From Lachnospiraceae bacterium (GTDB lineage Bacteria; Bacillota_A; Clostridia; Lachnospirales; Lachnospiraceae), in assembly GCA_017516285.1 (NCBI GenBank), contig JAFXDD010000036.1, positions 1 to 40,834 on the forward strand: a DNA stretch of 40,834 nucleotides, in the 5' to 3' direction. The position numbers were made by a program, and so were the translations under genes. Under the pieces are notes generated by a model, which saw only the letters and a list, made by a program, of their open reading frames with translations, was not told the origin of the DNA and made no database searches. Positions 8,452-17,771 of the stretch are shown here, in pieces. How positions within the stretch are numbered: the first letter of the stretch is position 1; every line of letters starts with the position of its first letter.

Positions 8452-9951
8452 ATGAAACTGAATACGAATTTAGCTTATTTACTAAAGGATTTAGAATATA
8501 CTGTTTTGCAGGGGAGTGTTGAGGGGGAGGTTACTGCGGTAATCAACGATTCCAGGAAAGCCTGTCCGGGATGTTTGTTTTTGTGTATTCCGGGAGCACG
8601 TGTGGATGGCCATGATTTTGCTGCGGAAGTAGCAGCGAAGGGGGCAAAGGTGCTGATTGTGAATAGGCCGGTAAAGGTGCCGGAGGATGTGACGGTCATT
8701 CAGGTGCCGGATACCAGATATGCCATGGCATTTATTTCTGCAGCATATTTTGATCATCCTGCGGAGAAGCTTCAGACCATCGGTATTACCGGTACCAAGG
8801 GTAAGACTACCACGACCTATCTGGTGAAGTCTATTTTGGAAAAGACCGGTTTGAAGGTAGGTCTGATTGGCACTATTGAGATTATTATTGGAGATACCCA
8901 TATTTCAGCGGCCAATACTACACCGGAGTCTTATACACTTCAGGAATATTTTGCCCGTATGGTGGATGAGGGGCTGGATGCAGTGGTAATGGAGGTGTCC
9001 AGTCAGGGGCTTATGCTTCACAGAACTCAGGGTTTTGTATTTGATTATGGTATTTTTACCAATATGGAGTCTGACCATATCGGGCCGGATGAGCATGCCA
9101 GCTTCGAGGAATATATGGCATGTAAGGGCCTTTTGTTTAAGCAATGTAAGGTAGGCATTGTAAATGGTGACGACAGTCATGTAGATACGGTGATAAAGGG
9201 ACATACCTGCAGCATCGAGCGTTACGGTTTTGGGGAAAATAATGATTTGCGCGCTGTTAATATGCGTTTGGTGAAGACACCGGGTAAGTTGGGGGCTGCT
9301 TTTGAGGCTGTAGCAGGAAATTTGGGAACCAGGAAAGTAAAACGTTTCGCCGTAGAAATTGCCACACCGGGCAAGTTCAGTATTTATAACGCATTGACAG
9401 CCATTGCTATTTGTCTGCATTTTGGGGCAAGTGAGGATACCATTAAGCAGGCGCTTTTAGAGGCCAAGGTAAAGGGGCGTATAGAAATGGTGCAGGTGTC
9501 TGATGATTTTACACTTATGATAGATTATGCACACAATGCCATGTCTTTGGAAAGTCTGCTTTCCACGTTAAAGGAGTATGAGCCTCATCGTCTGGTTTGT
9601 TTGTTTGGCTGTGGCGGCAATCGTTCAAAGCTTCGTCGTTTTGAGATGGGTGAGGTCAGCGGCAGGCTGGCGGATGTTACAATTATTACTTCTGACAATC
9701 CACGTTTTGAAAAGCCGCAGGATATTATGGATGATATTAAGGTCGGCATTTCCAAAACCAATGGCAGTTTTGTAGAGATATGCGACCGTAAGGAAGCAAT
9801 CCGTTATGCAATCAGGCATGGTGAGCCGGGGGATATTATTGTATTAGCCGGAAAAGGACATGAGGATTATCAGGAAATTGAGGGTGTGAAGTACCCTATG
9901 GATGAAAGAAATCTGATTGCTGATATTTTGGCGGAGGAACATACAAGGTAA
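8452..9951 (+). CDS. murE: UDP-MurNAc-tripeptide synthetase (MurE)
   Basis: MurE adds the third amino acid to UDP-MurNAc-L-Ala-D-Glu in cytoplasmic peptidoglycan precursor synthesis. The 499-residue protein has the N-terminal uridine-binding domain and the ATP P-loop GITGTKGKTT at 111-120. It also has a lysine in CKGLLF (K225) at the carbamylated position, DYAHNAMSLE, and the selectivity motif DNPR at 415-418. DNPR is characteristic of enzymes adding meso-diaminopimelate rather than lysine, so the cell wall is predicted to be DAP-type. AGGAGGATTAT precedes the ATG. It is the first gene after a good promoter and heads a long run reaching rsgA. Confidence 0.95.
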   Translation: MKLNTNLAYLLKDLEYTVLQGSVEGEVTAVINDSRKACPGCLFLCIPGARVDGHDFAAEVAAKGAKVLIVNRPVKVPEDVTVIQVPDTRYAMAFISAAYFDHPAEKLQTIGITGTKGKTTTTYLVKSILEKTGLKVGLIGTIEIIIGDTHISAANTTPESYTLQEYFARMVDEGLDAVVMEVSSQGLMLHRTQGFVFDYGIFTNMESDHIGPDEHASFEEYMACKGLLFKQCKVGIVNGDDSHVDTVIKGHTCSIERYGFGENNDLRAVNMRLVKTPGKLGAAFEAVAGNLGTRKVKRFAVEIATPGKFSIYNALTAIAICLHFGASEDTIKQALLEAKVKGRIEMVQVSDDFTLMIDYAHNAMSLESLLSTLKEYEPHRLVCLFGCGGNRSKLRRFEMGEVSGRLADVTIITSDNPRFEKPQDIMDDIKVGISKTNGSFVEICDRKEAIRYAIRHGEPGDIIVLAGKGHEDYQEIEGVKYPMDERNLIADILAEEHTR

Positions 9952-10039
9952 AGTGCTGCCGGAAAGCATAAAGAGCGCTGAGTTTAAAGACAATTGATGA
10001 GAGATAGGCAGGCAAAATAACTTAGGAAGGAGAGAGCGA

Positions 10040-12265
10040 ATGGAAGTGTATGCAGATATTATAGTGGATATTACCCATGAAAAGCTTGATAGACCCTTCC
10101 GGTATCGTATTCCCGATGAACTCGAGGATGCTGTCAGCGTAGGTTGTCAGGTGGTGGTACCCTTTGGGGCTGCCAATAAGCTGATTACCGGTTATTGTAT
10201 CGGTATTTCCCATGAGACTGATTATGACCCTTCTAAAATTAAAAATATTATAGAGGTTAAGGCAGGCAGTGTGTCCATAGAGTCCCGGCAGATTTTGCTG
10301 GCGGACTTTTTAAAGCGCAGGTATGGTGTGACCATGATACAGGCACTCAAAACGGTGCTTCCGGTGAAGCAGTCAGTGAAGGGGCTTGTTCAGAAAAGTA
10401 TTCAAAGAGGGCAGTCCGTAGAGGCGCTTAGGGCTTACTATGAGTCTGTTAAGGATAAGGGCAACCAGAAAGCTAAGGCCAGATTGATAGAGCAGCTGTT
10501 GGTGCGGGAGTCACTTGCCTTTGAAGAAGTAACCGGCAGACTAAATATTAGCAGCAGTACCTTAAAGCTTTTGGAGGAAGCCGGTCTTATAGAAATTAAA
10601 ATAACAAATAAATACCGTAATCCTGTGCAGATAGCACAGATAGAAGCTGATGGGTTTGCGTTAAGTCCTGAGCAGAGGTATATTGTGGAAACGGTTACTT
10701 CAGAGCAACAGGGCAAATACTATATCCACGGCATTACCGGCAGCGGCAAAACAGCCGTATATATTGAGCTTATTGCAGAAACACTAAAGCGTGGAAGGCA
10801 GGCTATCGTGTTGATACCGGAGATTTCCCTGACTTATCAGACCCTTCGCAGGTTTTATGCCAGATTTGGCGATAAGGTATCGGTTATCAATTCCACCTTG
10901 TCTCAGGGGGAGAAATACGACCAGATAAGGCGTGCGATGGCAGGGGATATACAGGTGATTATCGGACCCCGTTCTGCTTTGTTTACGCCATTTCCGGATT
11001 TGGGTTTGGTGATTATGGATGAGGAGCATGAGACTTCTTATAAGTCAGAGCAAAGTCCTAAGTATCATGCCAGAGAGGTGGCAGAGGAGGTTGCCCGATT
11101 GAATGGTGCCAGTCTGGTACTTGGCAGTGCTACTCCGTCCATGGAGGCTTATTACAGAGTAAAGCAGGGAGAGTTTATGCTGTTTCGATTGGATAAGCGT
11201 CTGACGGGAGGCCAGCTTCCCAGTGTAGAGGTTGTGGATTTGCGAGAAGAGCTTCGAAATGGCAATCGCAGTATTTTCAGCCTGAGTTTACAGGAAAAGC
11301 TAAAACAGCGTTTAGAGAGAAAAGAACAGAGTATTTTGTTTTTAAATAGAAGAGGCTATTCCGGATTTATCAGCTGCAGAAGCTGTGGGCACGTGATGCG
11401 GTGTCCACATTGCAGTGTGTCTTTATCGCAACATGGCGACGGGAAGCTTCACTGCCACTATTGTGGCTATACCATACCGAATGTAAAGCTGTGTCCAAGC
11501 TGTGGCTCCAAGTATATTCTTGGTTTTAAGGTAGGGACTCAGCAAATTGAAGAAAAGCTAAAGGAGCTGTTACCGGGGGTGAGGGTGCTTCGCATGGATG
11601 CAGATACCACCCGAACCAAGGATAGTTATGAAAGAATTTTATCTGCCTTTGCAAATGGGGAAGCAGACGTTTTGGTTGGTACCCAAATGATTGTGAAGGG
11701 ACATGATTTTCCGAGGGTGACTCTGGTAGGCGTGTTGGCAGCGGATTTATCCCTGTCCTTTGGAGATTTTCGCAGTGGGGAAAGGACCTTCCAGCTGTTA
11801 ACTCAGGCCGCAGGCCGTGCAGGCCGTGGAGAACTGCCGGGTGAGGTAGTTATTCAGACCTATCAGCCGGAGCATTACAGTGTACAGTATGCAGCAGCCC
11901 AGGACTTTGCAGGCTTTTATGAGGAGGAAATGCAGTATAGAGAACTGATGGGATATCCGCCTGTAGGAAGGATGATGGCTATCCAGTTTTTTGGCGCCGA
12001 CGAGCCGCGGGTAAAGGCTTTGGCAGAGGACTTTAGCGATTATTTAAAGTTTTTGACCAAGGGGAAGTCTCACATACAGGTATTAGGTGCCACTCCGGCC
12101 GCCATTTCCAAGGTAAAGGATGTGTACCGGTATGTGATTTATGTAAAGGCCAGCAGGCCGGAAATACTTATGATTTTAAAAAATGCATTAGAAGAACGAA
12201 GGATAACAAAGCACAGCGGGCAGGAAATTGTGCAGTATGATTTCGACCCGGTGAATATGTTTTAA
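10040..12265 (+). CDS. priA: Primosomal replication restart helicase PriA
   Basis: PriA is a superfamily 2 3'-5' DNA helicase that recognises stalled forks and reloads the replicative helicase. The 741-residue protein has the N-terminal 3'BD domain and Walker A GITGSGKT at 231-238. It also has the helicase box DEEHE, VLGSATPS, and a zinc-binding module with four CxxC pairs (CRSCGH, CPHCS, CHYCGY, CPSCGS). Motif VI reads TQAAGRAGRG. The start follows GGAAGGAGAG. It lies about 90 bases after murE and 13 bases before def, matching the common priA-def-fmt arrangement. Confidence 0.96.
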   Translation: MEVYADIIVDITHEKLDRPFRYRIPDELEDAVSVGCQVVVPFGAANKLITGYCIGISHETDYDPSKIKNIIEVKAGSVSIESRQILLADFLKRRYGVTMIQALKTVLPVKQSVKGLVQKSIQRGQSVEALRAYYESVKDKGNQKAKARLIEQLLVRESLAFEEVTGRLNISSSTLKLLEEAGLIEIKITNKYRNPVQIAQIEADGFALSPEQRYIVETVTSEQQGKYYIHGITGSGKTAVYIELIAETLKRGRQAIVLIPEISLTYQTLRRFYARFGDKVSVINSTLSQGEKYDQIRRAMAGDIQVIIGPRSALFTPFPDLGLVIMDEEHETSYKSEQSPKYHAREVAEEVARLNGASLVLGSATPSMEAYYRVKQGEFMLFRLDKRLTGGQLPSVEVVDLREELRNGNRSIFSLSLQEKLKQRLERKEQSILFLNRRGYSGFISCRSCGHVMRCPHCSVSLSQHGDGKLHCHYCGYTIPNVKLCPSCGSKYILGFKVGTQQIEEKLKELLPGVRVLRMDADTTRTKDSYERILSAFANGEADVLVGTQMIVKGHDFPRVTLVGVLAADLSLSFGDFRSGERTFQLLTQAAGRAGRGELPGEVVIQTYQPEHYSVQYAAAQDFAGFYEEEMQYRELMGYPPVGRMMAIQFFGADEPRVKALAEDFSDYLKFLTKGKSHIQVLGATPAAISKVKDVYRYVIYVKASRPEILMILKNALEERRITKHSGQEIVQYDFDPVNMF

Positions 12266-12278
12266 GGAGATTTTTATT

Positions 12279-12758
12279 ATGGCAATTCGTAAGATTAGAG
12301 AAATGGGAGACGAGGTATTGGGCAAGGTTTGTAAGGAAGTAAAATTTATGAGTCCCAGAACCGAGCAGCTTATTGAGGATATGTTTGACACCATGTATGA
12401 GTCAGGTGGTGTTGGTCTGGCAGCGCCACAGGTGGGTATTTTAAAAAGAATTGTAGTCATTGACTGTACCGGAGAAGATCCAATTTTATTGATTAACCCA
12501 GAGATAGTAGAAACTTCCGGTGAACAGACCGGTCAGGAAGGATGCCTGTCTGTACCGGGTAAGGCCGCTCAGGTGACCAGACCTAATTATGTAAAGGTAC
12601 GTGCTCAGGATATTGATATGGAATGGTTTGAAATAGAAGGGGAAGAATTATTGGCAAGAGCTTTTTGTCATGAATTAGACCATTTAGATGGTCACCTTTA
12701 TGTAGAAAAGGCTGAGGGACCGTTGCAGGATGTGACAGACCAGGAAGAAGAGGAATAA
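12279..12758 (+). CDS. def: Peptide deformylase
   Basis: Def removes the formyl group from the N-terminal methionine of nascent proteins. All three family motifs are present: GVGLAAPQVG (44-53), EGCLSVPG with the metal-binding cysteine C89, and HELDHLDG with H131, E132 and H135. The length of 159 residues is typical of the compact type 1B group found in Gram-positive and clostridial species. AAGGAG precedes the ATG. It is coupled to fmt, which performs the opposite reaction on initiator tRNA. Confidence 0.96.
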   Translation: MAIRKIREMGDEVLGKVCKEVKFMSPRTEQLIEDMFDTMYESGGVGLAAPQVGILKRIVVIDCTGEDPILLINPEIVETSGEQTGQEGCLSVPGKAAQVTRPNYVKVRAQDIDMEWFEIEGEELLARAFCHELDHLDGHLYVEKAEGPLQDVTDQEEEE

Positions 12759-12764
12759 TTGTTT

Positions 12765-13760
12765 ATGAAAATTGTTTTTATGGGAACTCCTGATTTTGCC
12801 AGTGGTGCCTTAGAGGCTCTGATTGAGGCAGGTCACGAGATTACAGCAGTATATACCCAGCCTGACAAGCCGAAGGGCAGAGGTAAGGAAATGCAGATGA
12901 CACCGGTAAAGGTAGTGGCCATGGAGCACAATATTCCGGTTTATCAGCCACGCCGTATTAAAGAGGCGGAGGAAGTAGCAAGATTAAAGGAAATTCCTGC
13001 AGATATTTTTGTGGTGGCAGCCTTTGGGCAGATTTTGTCTCAGGAAATTCTGGACATTCCAAGGTACGGTTGTGTTAATATTCATGCCTCTTTGTTGCCG
13101 AAATATCGTGGTGCAGCTCCTATTCAGTGGGCTGTTATCGACGGGGAGGAAAAGACCGGTGTGACCATTATGCAGATGAATGCAGGCTGTGATACCGGGG
13201 ACATTTTGTATACCAAGGAATATATTTTAGAGCCAAAGGAGACCGGTGCCAGCTTATTTGACAAGCTGATGGTGTTAGGGGCAGAGGCCATAGTGGAGGC
13301 ATTGCCTTTACTGGAAGCAGGTGCGCTTACGCCAGTGCCGCAGAACGAAGAGGAGGCTACTCATGCAGCCAAGCTGACCAAGCAATTAGGGGAAATAGAC
13401 TTTTCCAAGTCTGCCGTAGTGTTAGAGCGACTGGTAAGAGGTTTAAATTCCTGGCCGAGTGCCTATACTACATTTAGAGGCAAACAATTAAAAATCTGGG
13501 AAGCAGAGGTGGTTGTGCTGCCGGATAACGGAGCAGCAGGTGCAGAACCAGGCGGTGGTGTCGGTACAGAGGCGGATAGTGCCGGGACGGCAGTTCGGAC
13601 TCCGGGTACGGTCATTGCAGTAGATAAGCAGAGCTTTACTGTGCTGACGGGAGATGGCGCTTTACAGATTTTGGAACTGCAAATCGAGGGTAAAAAACGC
13701 ATGGCTTGTAAAGACTTTTTATTAGGATACCCTGTTGCAGTGGGTGAAAAATTAGGATGA
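12765..13760 (+). CDS. fmt: Methionyl-tRNA formyltransferase
   Basis: Fmt formylates the initiator Met-tRNA using 10-formyl-tetrahydrofolate. The N-terminal Rossmann domain starts MKIVFMGTPDFA and holds the catalytic block NIHASLLPKYRGAAPIQWA (Asn, His) with GVTIMQMNAGCDTGDIL. The C-terminal OB domain binds tRNA. The start is ATG 12765, not the TTG six bases upstream. One oddity is residues 254-279 of the C-terminal domain, a glycine/alanine-rich, low-complexity insert (GAAGAEPGGGVGTEADSAG). Most relatives have a short loop between the two OB strands here. It is probably a surface loop. Confidence 0.94.
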   Translation: MKIVFMGTPDFASGALEALIEAGHEITAVYTQPDKPKGRGKEMQMTPVKVVAMEHNIPVYQPRRIKEAEEVARLKEIPADIFVVAAFGQILSQEILDIPRYGCVNIHASLLPKYRGAAPIQWAVIDGEEKTGVTIMQMNAGCDTGDILYTKEYILEPKETGASLFDKLMVLGAEAIVEALPLLEAGALTPVPQNEEEATHAAKLTKQLGEIDFSKSAVVLERLVRGLNSWPSAYTTFRGKQLKIWEAEVVVLPDNGAAGAEPGGGVGTEADSAGTAVRTPGTVIAVDKQSFTVLTGDGALQILELQIEGKKRMACKDFLLGYPVAVGEKLG

Positions 13761-13770
13761 GGTATTAAAT

Positions 13771-14505
13771 ATGCTATTATTTGGTTTTGGATATGGTTAT
13801 CCGATATATTATGGATTTGACAGAACATATCTTTTGGTGTTAGTGGCGGCGATTTTCAGCTTGTGGGCCAGTGCCCGTGTGAATTCCACATACAATAAGT
13901 TCTCAAAGGTACGCTCTATGCAGGGCATTACCGGTGCTGAGGCGGCTCAGAGAATTTTATATTATGCGGGGCTTACGAATATCCGTGTGGAGCATGTAAG
14001 CGGTAATTTAACGGACCACTATGACCCTAAATCCAAGGTGCTGCGTTTATCAGATGCTACTTATGGAAGTACTTCCGTAGCAGCCATCGGTGTGGCAGCT
14101 CATGAGTGCGGTCATGCCATTCAGGACCAGCAGGGGTATGCTCCTCTCAGATTACGCTCTACTTTAGTACCGGTAGCCAGTCTTGGCAGTAAGCTGGGAT
14201 TACCGATTATTTTGTTTGGTATTCTTTTGGGATCCAACTATACCCTGGTGCAAATTGGTATATGGGCCTTTTCTTTGGCTGTTTTGTTCCAGCTGGTTAC
14301 ATTGCCTGTAGAGTTTAATGCTTCCAGAAGAGCCATGGATATTTTAGAAAGCAGAGGTATTCTGGGCAGTCAAGAGCTTCCAATGTGTAAAAAGGTTTTA
14401 TCTGCAGCGGCTATGACCTATGTAGCAGCGGCAGCTTCTTCCGTATTGCAGTTACTCAGATTGGTGCTTTTATTCGGCGGAAATAATCGTCGAAGGAATG
14501 ATTAA
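13771..14505 (+). CDS. Membrane zinc metallopeptidase, YugP family
   Basis: This 244-residue integral membrane protein of the neutral zinc metallopeptidase 2 family (Bacillus YugP-like) carries HECGH within AAHECGHAIQDQQGYAPL. The third metal ligand is probably the glutamate in VEFNASRRAMDILE. A membrane helix lies at the N-terminus, two follow the catalytic motif, and one lies near the C-terminus. The family is widespread in Clostridia, usually beside fmt and rsmB as here. Its substrate is not established. It begins 10 bases after fmt. Confidence 0.88.
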   Translation: MLLFGFGYGYPIYYGFDRTYLLVLVAAIFSLWASARVNSTYNKFSKVRSMQGITGAEAAQRILYYAGLTNIRVEHVSGNLTDHYDPKSKVLRLSDATYGSTSVAAIGVAAHECGHAIQDQQGYAPLRLRSTLVPVASLGSKLGLPIILFGILLGSNYTLVQIGIWAFSLAVLFQLVTLPVEFNASRRAMDILESRGILGSQELPMCKKVLSAAAMTYVAAAASSVLQLLRLVLLFGGNNRRRND

Positions 14506-14559
14506 CGGCCGGTTCAGGTGTAGAGAGAATAATTAAATTAGGAAGGACGGGGTTTACAC

Positions 14560-15912
14560 ATGGTAAACACAGTCAACACAAGAGAGTTAGTATTAGATAT
14601 TTTAATGGCAATTGAAAAGGGTGAGGGGTTTTCTCACAAGCTGTTAAAGGATACTTTAGATAAATATGATTATTTGGAGCGTAAGGATAAGGCTTTTATA
14701 AAGCGTATTGTGGAGGGGACGCTGGAGCGACAGATGTATCTGGACTTTATTATCAATGCCTATTCCAATACACCGGTAAATAAAATGAAGCCGCTTATAC
14801 GCTGTCTGCTTCGTATGAGCACCTATCAGCTGATTTTTATGCAGGTGCCGGACAGAGCCGTTTGCAATGAAGCAGTAAAGCTGGCGGCTAAGCGTAAATT
14901 TGTCAATTTAAAGGGCTTTGTCAATGGGGTGCTGCGAAAGATTGCTTCTTCCAAGGATAGTCTTCCTGCACCATCCAGAGAGGATATGGCAAACTACCTG
15001 TCCATCACCTATTCCATGCCGGTATGGCTGGTAGAAAAGTGGCTTAAGGAGCTTGGCGAAAAGACTACAGAGGGGATTTTAAAGAAGTTTTTGGAAATCA
15101 GTCCTGTTACCATACGTATGAAGGAAAGTGTCAGTGCTGAAGACAGGGAAGCTTTGCTTGACCAAATGAAGGAACAGGGCATAGAAGTGGAGGCACATCC
15201 TTATTTATCATATGCCTATACGTTATCTCATTTAGAAGGCATGCATCAGGTTCCGGGTTTTTCTCAGGGACTCATTGCAGTGCAGGATGTAAGCAGTATG
15301 CTGGCAGTAGAGGTGGCAGGTATAAAGTCTGGTGATATGGTGTTGGATGTTTGTGCAGCACCGGGTGGAAAAACGATGCTTGCAGCGGAGAAGACAGGTT
15401 CTGCAGGGCTGGTAATTGCCAGGGATTTGTCTGATATGAAGGTGTCCTTTGTTGAGGAAAATGCCGGCAGAATGTGTCTGGATCAGGTGCGTGTACAGGT
15501 TCACGATGCTACTGTTTTGGATGAGAGTATGATAGGGAAGGCCGATGTAGTGCTGGCAGACTTACCTTGCTCCGGACTTGGCATCATTGCAAAAAAGCGT
15601 GATATTAAATATAACGTTACACAGGATAGTCTGGTGGAGCTTCAGGCACTGCAGAGACAGATTCTGGATGTAGTAAGCAGGTATGTAAAGCCCGGTGGTG
15701 TATTGCTTTACAGCACCTGTACCATCAATCCTATGGAAAATGAAGACAACAGAGACTATATTATAAAAGAGCTTGGCTTTGAGGCTGAGAGTCTGGATGC
15801 ATATTTGCCGGAGGCTTTAAGAAGTAAAGACACACAGGAAGGATTTTTGCAGTTGCTTCCTTCCGTGCATCAGACGGATGGCTTTTTTATCAGTAGGTTT
15901 AAGAAAAAATAA
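14560..15912 (+). CDS. rsmB: 16S rRNA (cytosine-967-C5) methyltransferase RsmB
   Basis: RsmB methylates C967 of 16S rRNA using S-adenosylmethionine. It has an N-terminal NusB-like RNA-binding domain (about residues 1-140: ERKDKAFIKRIVEGTLERQ) and a C-terminal Rossmann methyltransferase. Visible motifs are DVCAAPGGKT (SAM binding), the release cysteine motif DLPCSGLG, and the catalytic cysteine motif LLYSTCTINPMENEDN. The length of 450 residues is normal. A GGAAGGACGGGG segment provides the ribosome binding site. It is 27 bases upstream of rlmN, another RNA methyltransferase. Confidence 0.95.
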   Translation: MVNTVNTRELVLDILMAIEKGEGFSHKLLKDTLDKYDYLERKDKAFIKRIVEGTLERQMYLDFIINAYSNTPVNKMKPLIRCLLRMSTYQLIFMQVPDRAVCNEAVKLAAKRKFVNLKGFVNGVLRKIASSKDSLPAPSREDMANYLSITYSMPVWLVEKWLKELGEKTTEGILKKFLEISPVTIRMKESVSAEDREALLDQMKEQGIEVEAHPYLSYAYTLSHLEGMHQVPGFSQGLIAVQDVSSMLAVEVAGIKSGDMVLDVCAAPGGKTMLAAEKTGSAGLVIARDLSDMKVSFVEENAGRMCLDQVRVQVHDATVLDESMIGKADVVLADLPCSGLGIIAKKRDIKYNVTQDSLVELQALQRQILDVVSRYVKPGGVLLYSTCTINPMENEDNRDYIIKELGFEAESLDAYLPEALRSKDTQEGFLQLLPSVHQTDGFFISRFKKK

Positions 15913-15939
15913 GATTATGTATAGAGGAAAAGCATACAT

Positions 15940-17001
15940 ATGAGTTTAGAACTTAGTATAGCAGGCAGCAAAAGGGATATCAAGTCCCTGACCCTTCAGG
16001 AATTAACGGATGAACTGAATATATTGGGCGAAAAGCCATTTCGGGCAAAGCAGCTTTACCAGTGGATGCATGAAAAGCTGGCCCGTTCTTATGAAGAGAT
16101 GACTAACATTTCCAAGGCTTTAAAGGAAAAGTTGAAAGCTGATTTCACTTATACCAGTCTGAATATGGTAACTTTTCAGGAGTCTCAGATTGATGGTACT
16201 CGCAAGTATTTATTTGAACTGGCAGACGGCAATGTGGTAGAGAGTGTCTGGATGAAGTACAAGCATGGCAATAGTGTATGTATTTCTTCGCAGGTGGGGT
16301 GTCGAATGGGCTGCAGATTTTGTGCGTCTACCTTGGATGGTTTAGAACGCAATTTGCTGCCGGGAGAAATGTTGGACCAGATATACTACATTACCAGGCA
16401 TACAGGGGAACGTGTGTCCAATATTGTGGTCATGGGGACCGGAGAGCCTATGGACAATTACTACAATTTGCTTCGGTTTATTCACATGCTGTCGGATGAA
16501 AATGGCTTAAATATCAGTCAGAGAAATATTACGGTGTCTACCTGTGGCATTGTGCCCCGTATCAGACAGCTGGCAGAGGAGAATTTACAAATTACTCTGG
16601 CTTTATCTCTCCATGCCACGACAGATGAAAAACGACGTAAATTAATGCCCATTGCAAACGCATACAGCCTAAAAGAGGTGTTGGAGGCATGTGCATATTA
16701 TTTTGATAAAACAGGACGCAGGCTGACCTTTGAATATTCTCTTGTAAGAGGTGTCAATGATACCGAGGAGGATGCAAAGGAGCTTGTGGAGTTGGTAGGA
16801 CATTTGAACTGCCATATTAATCTGATTCCGGTAAATCCCATAGAAGAGCGTGATTTCAGGGAATCAACTGCTCAGGCAATTCATGCTTTTCAGAACAGAT
16901 TGGAGAGAAGCAGACTTCAGGTTACGGTTCGTAGAGAAATGGGGCGTGATATTGATGGTGCCTGTGGACAGCTTCGCAGAAGACACAAGAAAGAGATGTA
17001 A
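15940..17001 (+). CDS. rlmN: Dual-specificity 23S rRNA A2503 / tRNA A37 C2-methyltransferase RlmN
   Basis: RlmN is a radical-SAM enzyme that methylates C2 of A2503 in 23S rRNA and A37 in some tRNAs. The 4Fe-4S cluster ligands are C121, C125 and C128 in GCRMGCRFCAS. Other family motifs are VVMGTGEPMDNYYN, STCGIVPRI (cysteine region), LALSLHA and GRRLTFEYSLVRGVND. The C-terminal VRREMGRDIDGACGQL holds the second catalytic cysteine. The 353-residue length is standard. No Cfr-specific features are obvious, so a housekeeping enzyme is the better call. Confidence 0.95.
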   Translation: MSLELSIAGSKRDIKSLTLQELTDELNILGEKPFRAKQLYQWMHEKLARSYEEMTNISKALKEKLKADFTYTSLNMVTFQESQIDGTRKYLFELADGNVVESVWMKYKHGNSVCISSQVGCRMGCRFCASTLDGLERNLLPGEMLDQIYYITRHTGERVSNIVVMGTGEPMDNYYNLLRFIHMLSDENGLNISQRNITVSTCGIVPRIRQLAEENLQITLALSLHATTDEKRRKLMPIANAYSLKEVLEACAYYFDKTGRRLTFEYSLVRGVNDTEEDAKELVELVGHLNCHINLIPVNPIEERDFRESTAQAIHAFQNRLERSRLQVTVRREMGRDIDGACGQLRRRHKKEM

Positions 17002-17015
17002 AGGAGAGCCCTGAT

Positions 17016-17771
17016 ATGTTAGAAGCCTTTTCTATATCAGATGTCGGCAAAAAAAGACAAATTAATCAGGATTGTGTAGATATTTCAATGACTCCTGTGG
17101 GAAATTTACCGAATTTATTGTTACTGGCAGATGGCATGGGAGGACATAAGGCAGGAGATTATGCGGCACGCTACACCATTGACACGATTAAAAAGGAGGT
17201 CAATGTCAGTCCTGAGACCAATCCGGTGCATATATTTGCAGAGGCTATCGAATATGCCAATGCACACCTATATGAAAAATCTTTAAACAATGCTAATTTT
17301 GAGGGGATGGGCACCACTTTAGTGGCTGCCACCTGCATAGAGCAGAAGTTAAGTGTTGCCAATATCGGCGATAGTAGGTTATACTTAATAAGACAAAATA
17401 AAATGGTACAGGTAACCAGAGACCACTCTTATGTGGCTGAACTTGTACAAAAGGGCGGTATTGATAAGGAAACTGCCAAAAATCACCCTAAGAAAAATTA
17501 TATTACCAGAGCAGTAGGCGCTTTCGAAAGGGCAAATGCAGACTATTTTTATGTGGAGACCAAGCCGGGGGATATTATTCTGATATGCTCCGATGGTCTG
17601 AGCAACATGTTGACGGATGAGGAAATCTTATCCATGATTTATCAGGAAGAAGATTTAGAATTGACATGTCGCAAATTAGTACAGGCTGCAAATGAAAAGG
17701 GGGGCTTTGATAACATTTCCGTTATCCTGGCCAGAACCGTGGAAGCTGGAAAGGAGAATCCGATTTTATGA
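17016..17771 (+). CDS. stp: PP2C-family serine/threonine phosphatase (Stp/PrpC)
   Basis: This cytoplasmic metal-dependent phosphatase reverses phosphorylation by the PASTA kinase encoded next door. The 251 residues hold the PP2C acidic motifs: DVGKKRQINQD at the N-terminus, LADGMGGHKAGDYAA (metal-binding Asp-Gly), VANIGDSRLYLI, CSDGLSNML and GGFDNISVIL. GGAGAG precedes the ATG. The stop overlaps the prkC start by four bases, so phosphatase and kinase are translationally coupled, the classic arrangement. Confidence 0.95.
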   Translation: MLEAFSISDVGKKRQINQDCVDISMTPVGNLPNLLLLADGMGGHKAGDYAARYTIDTIKKEVNVSPETNPVHIFAEAIEYANAHLYEKSLNNANFEGMGTTLVAATCIEQKLSVANIGDSRLYLIRQNKMVQVTRDHSYVAELVQKGGIDKETAKNHPKKNYITRAVGAFERANADYFYVETKPGDIILICSDGLSNMLTDEEILSMIYQEEDLELTCRKLVQAANEKGGFDNISVILARTVEAGKENPIL

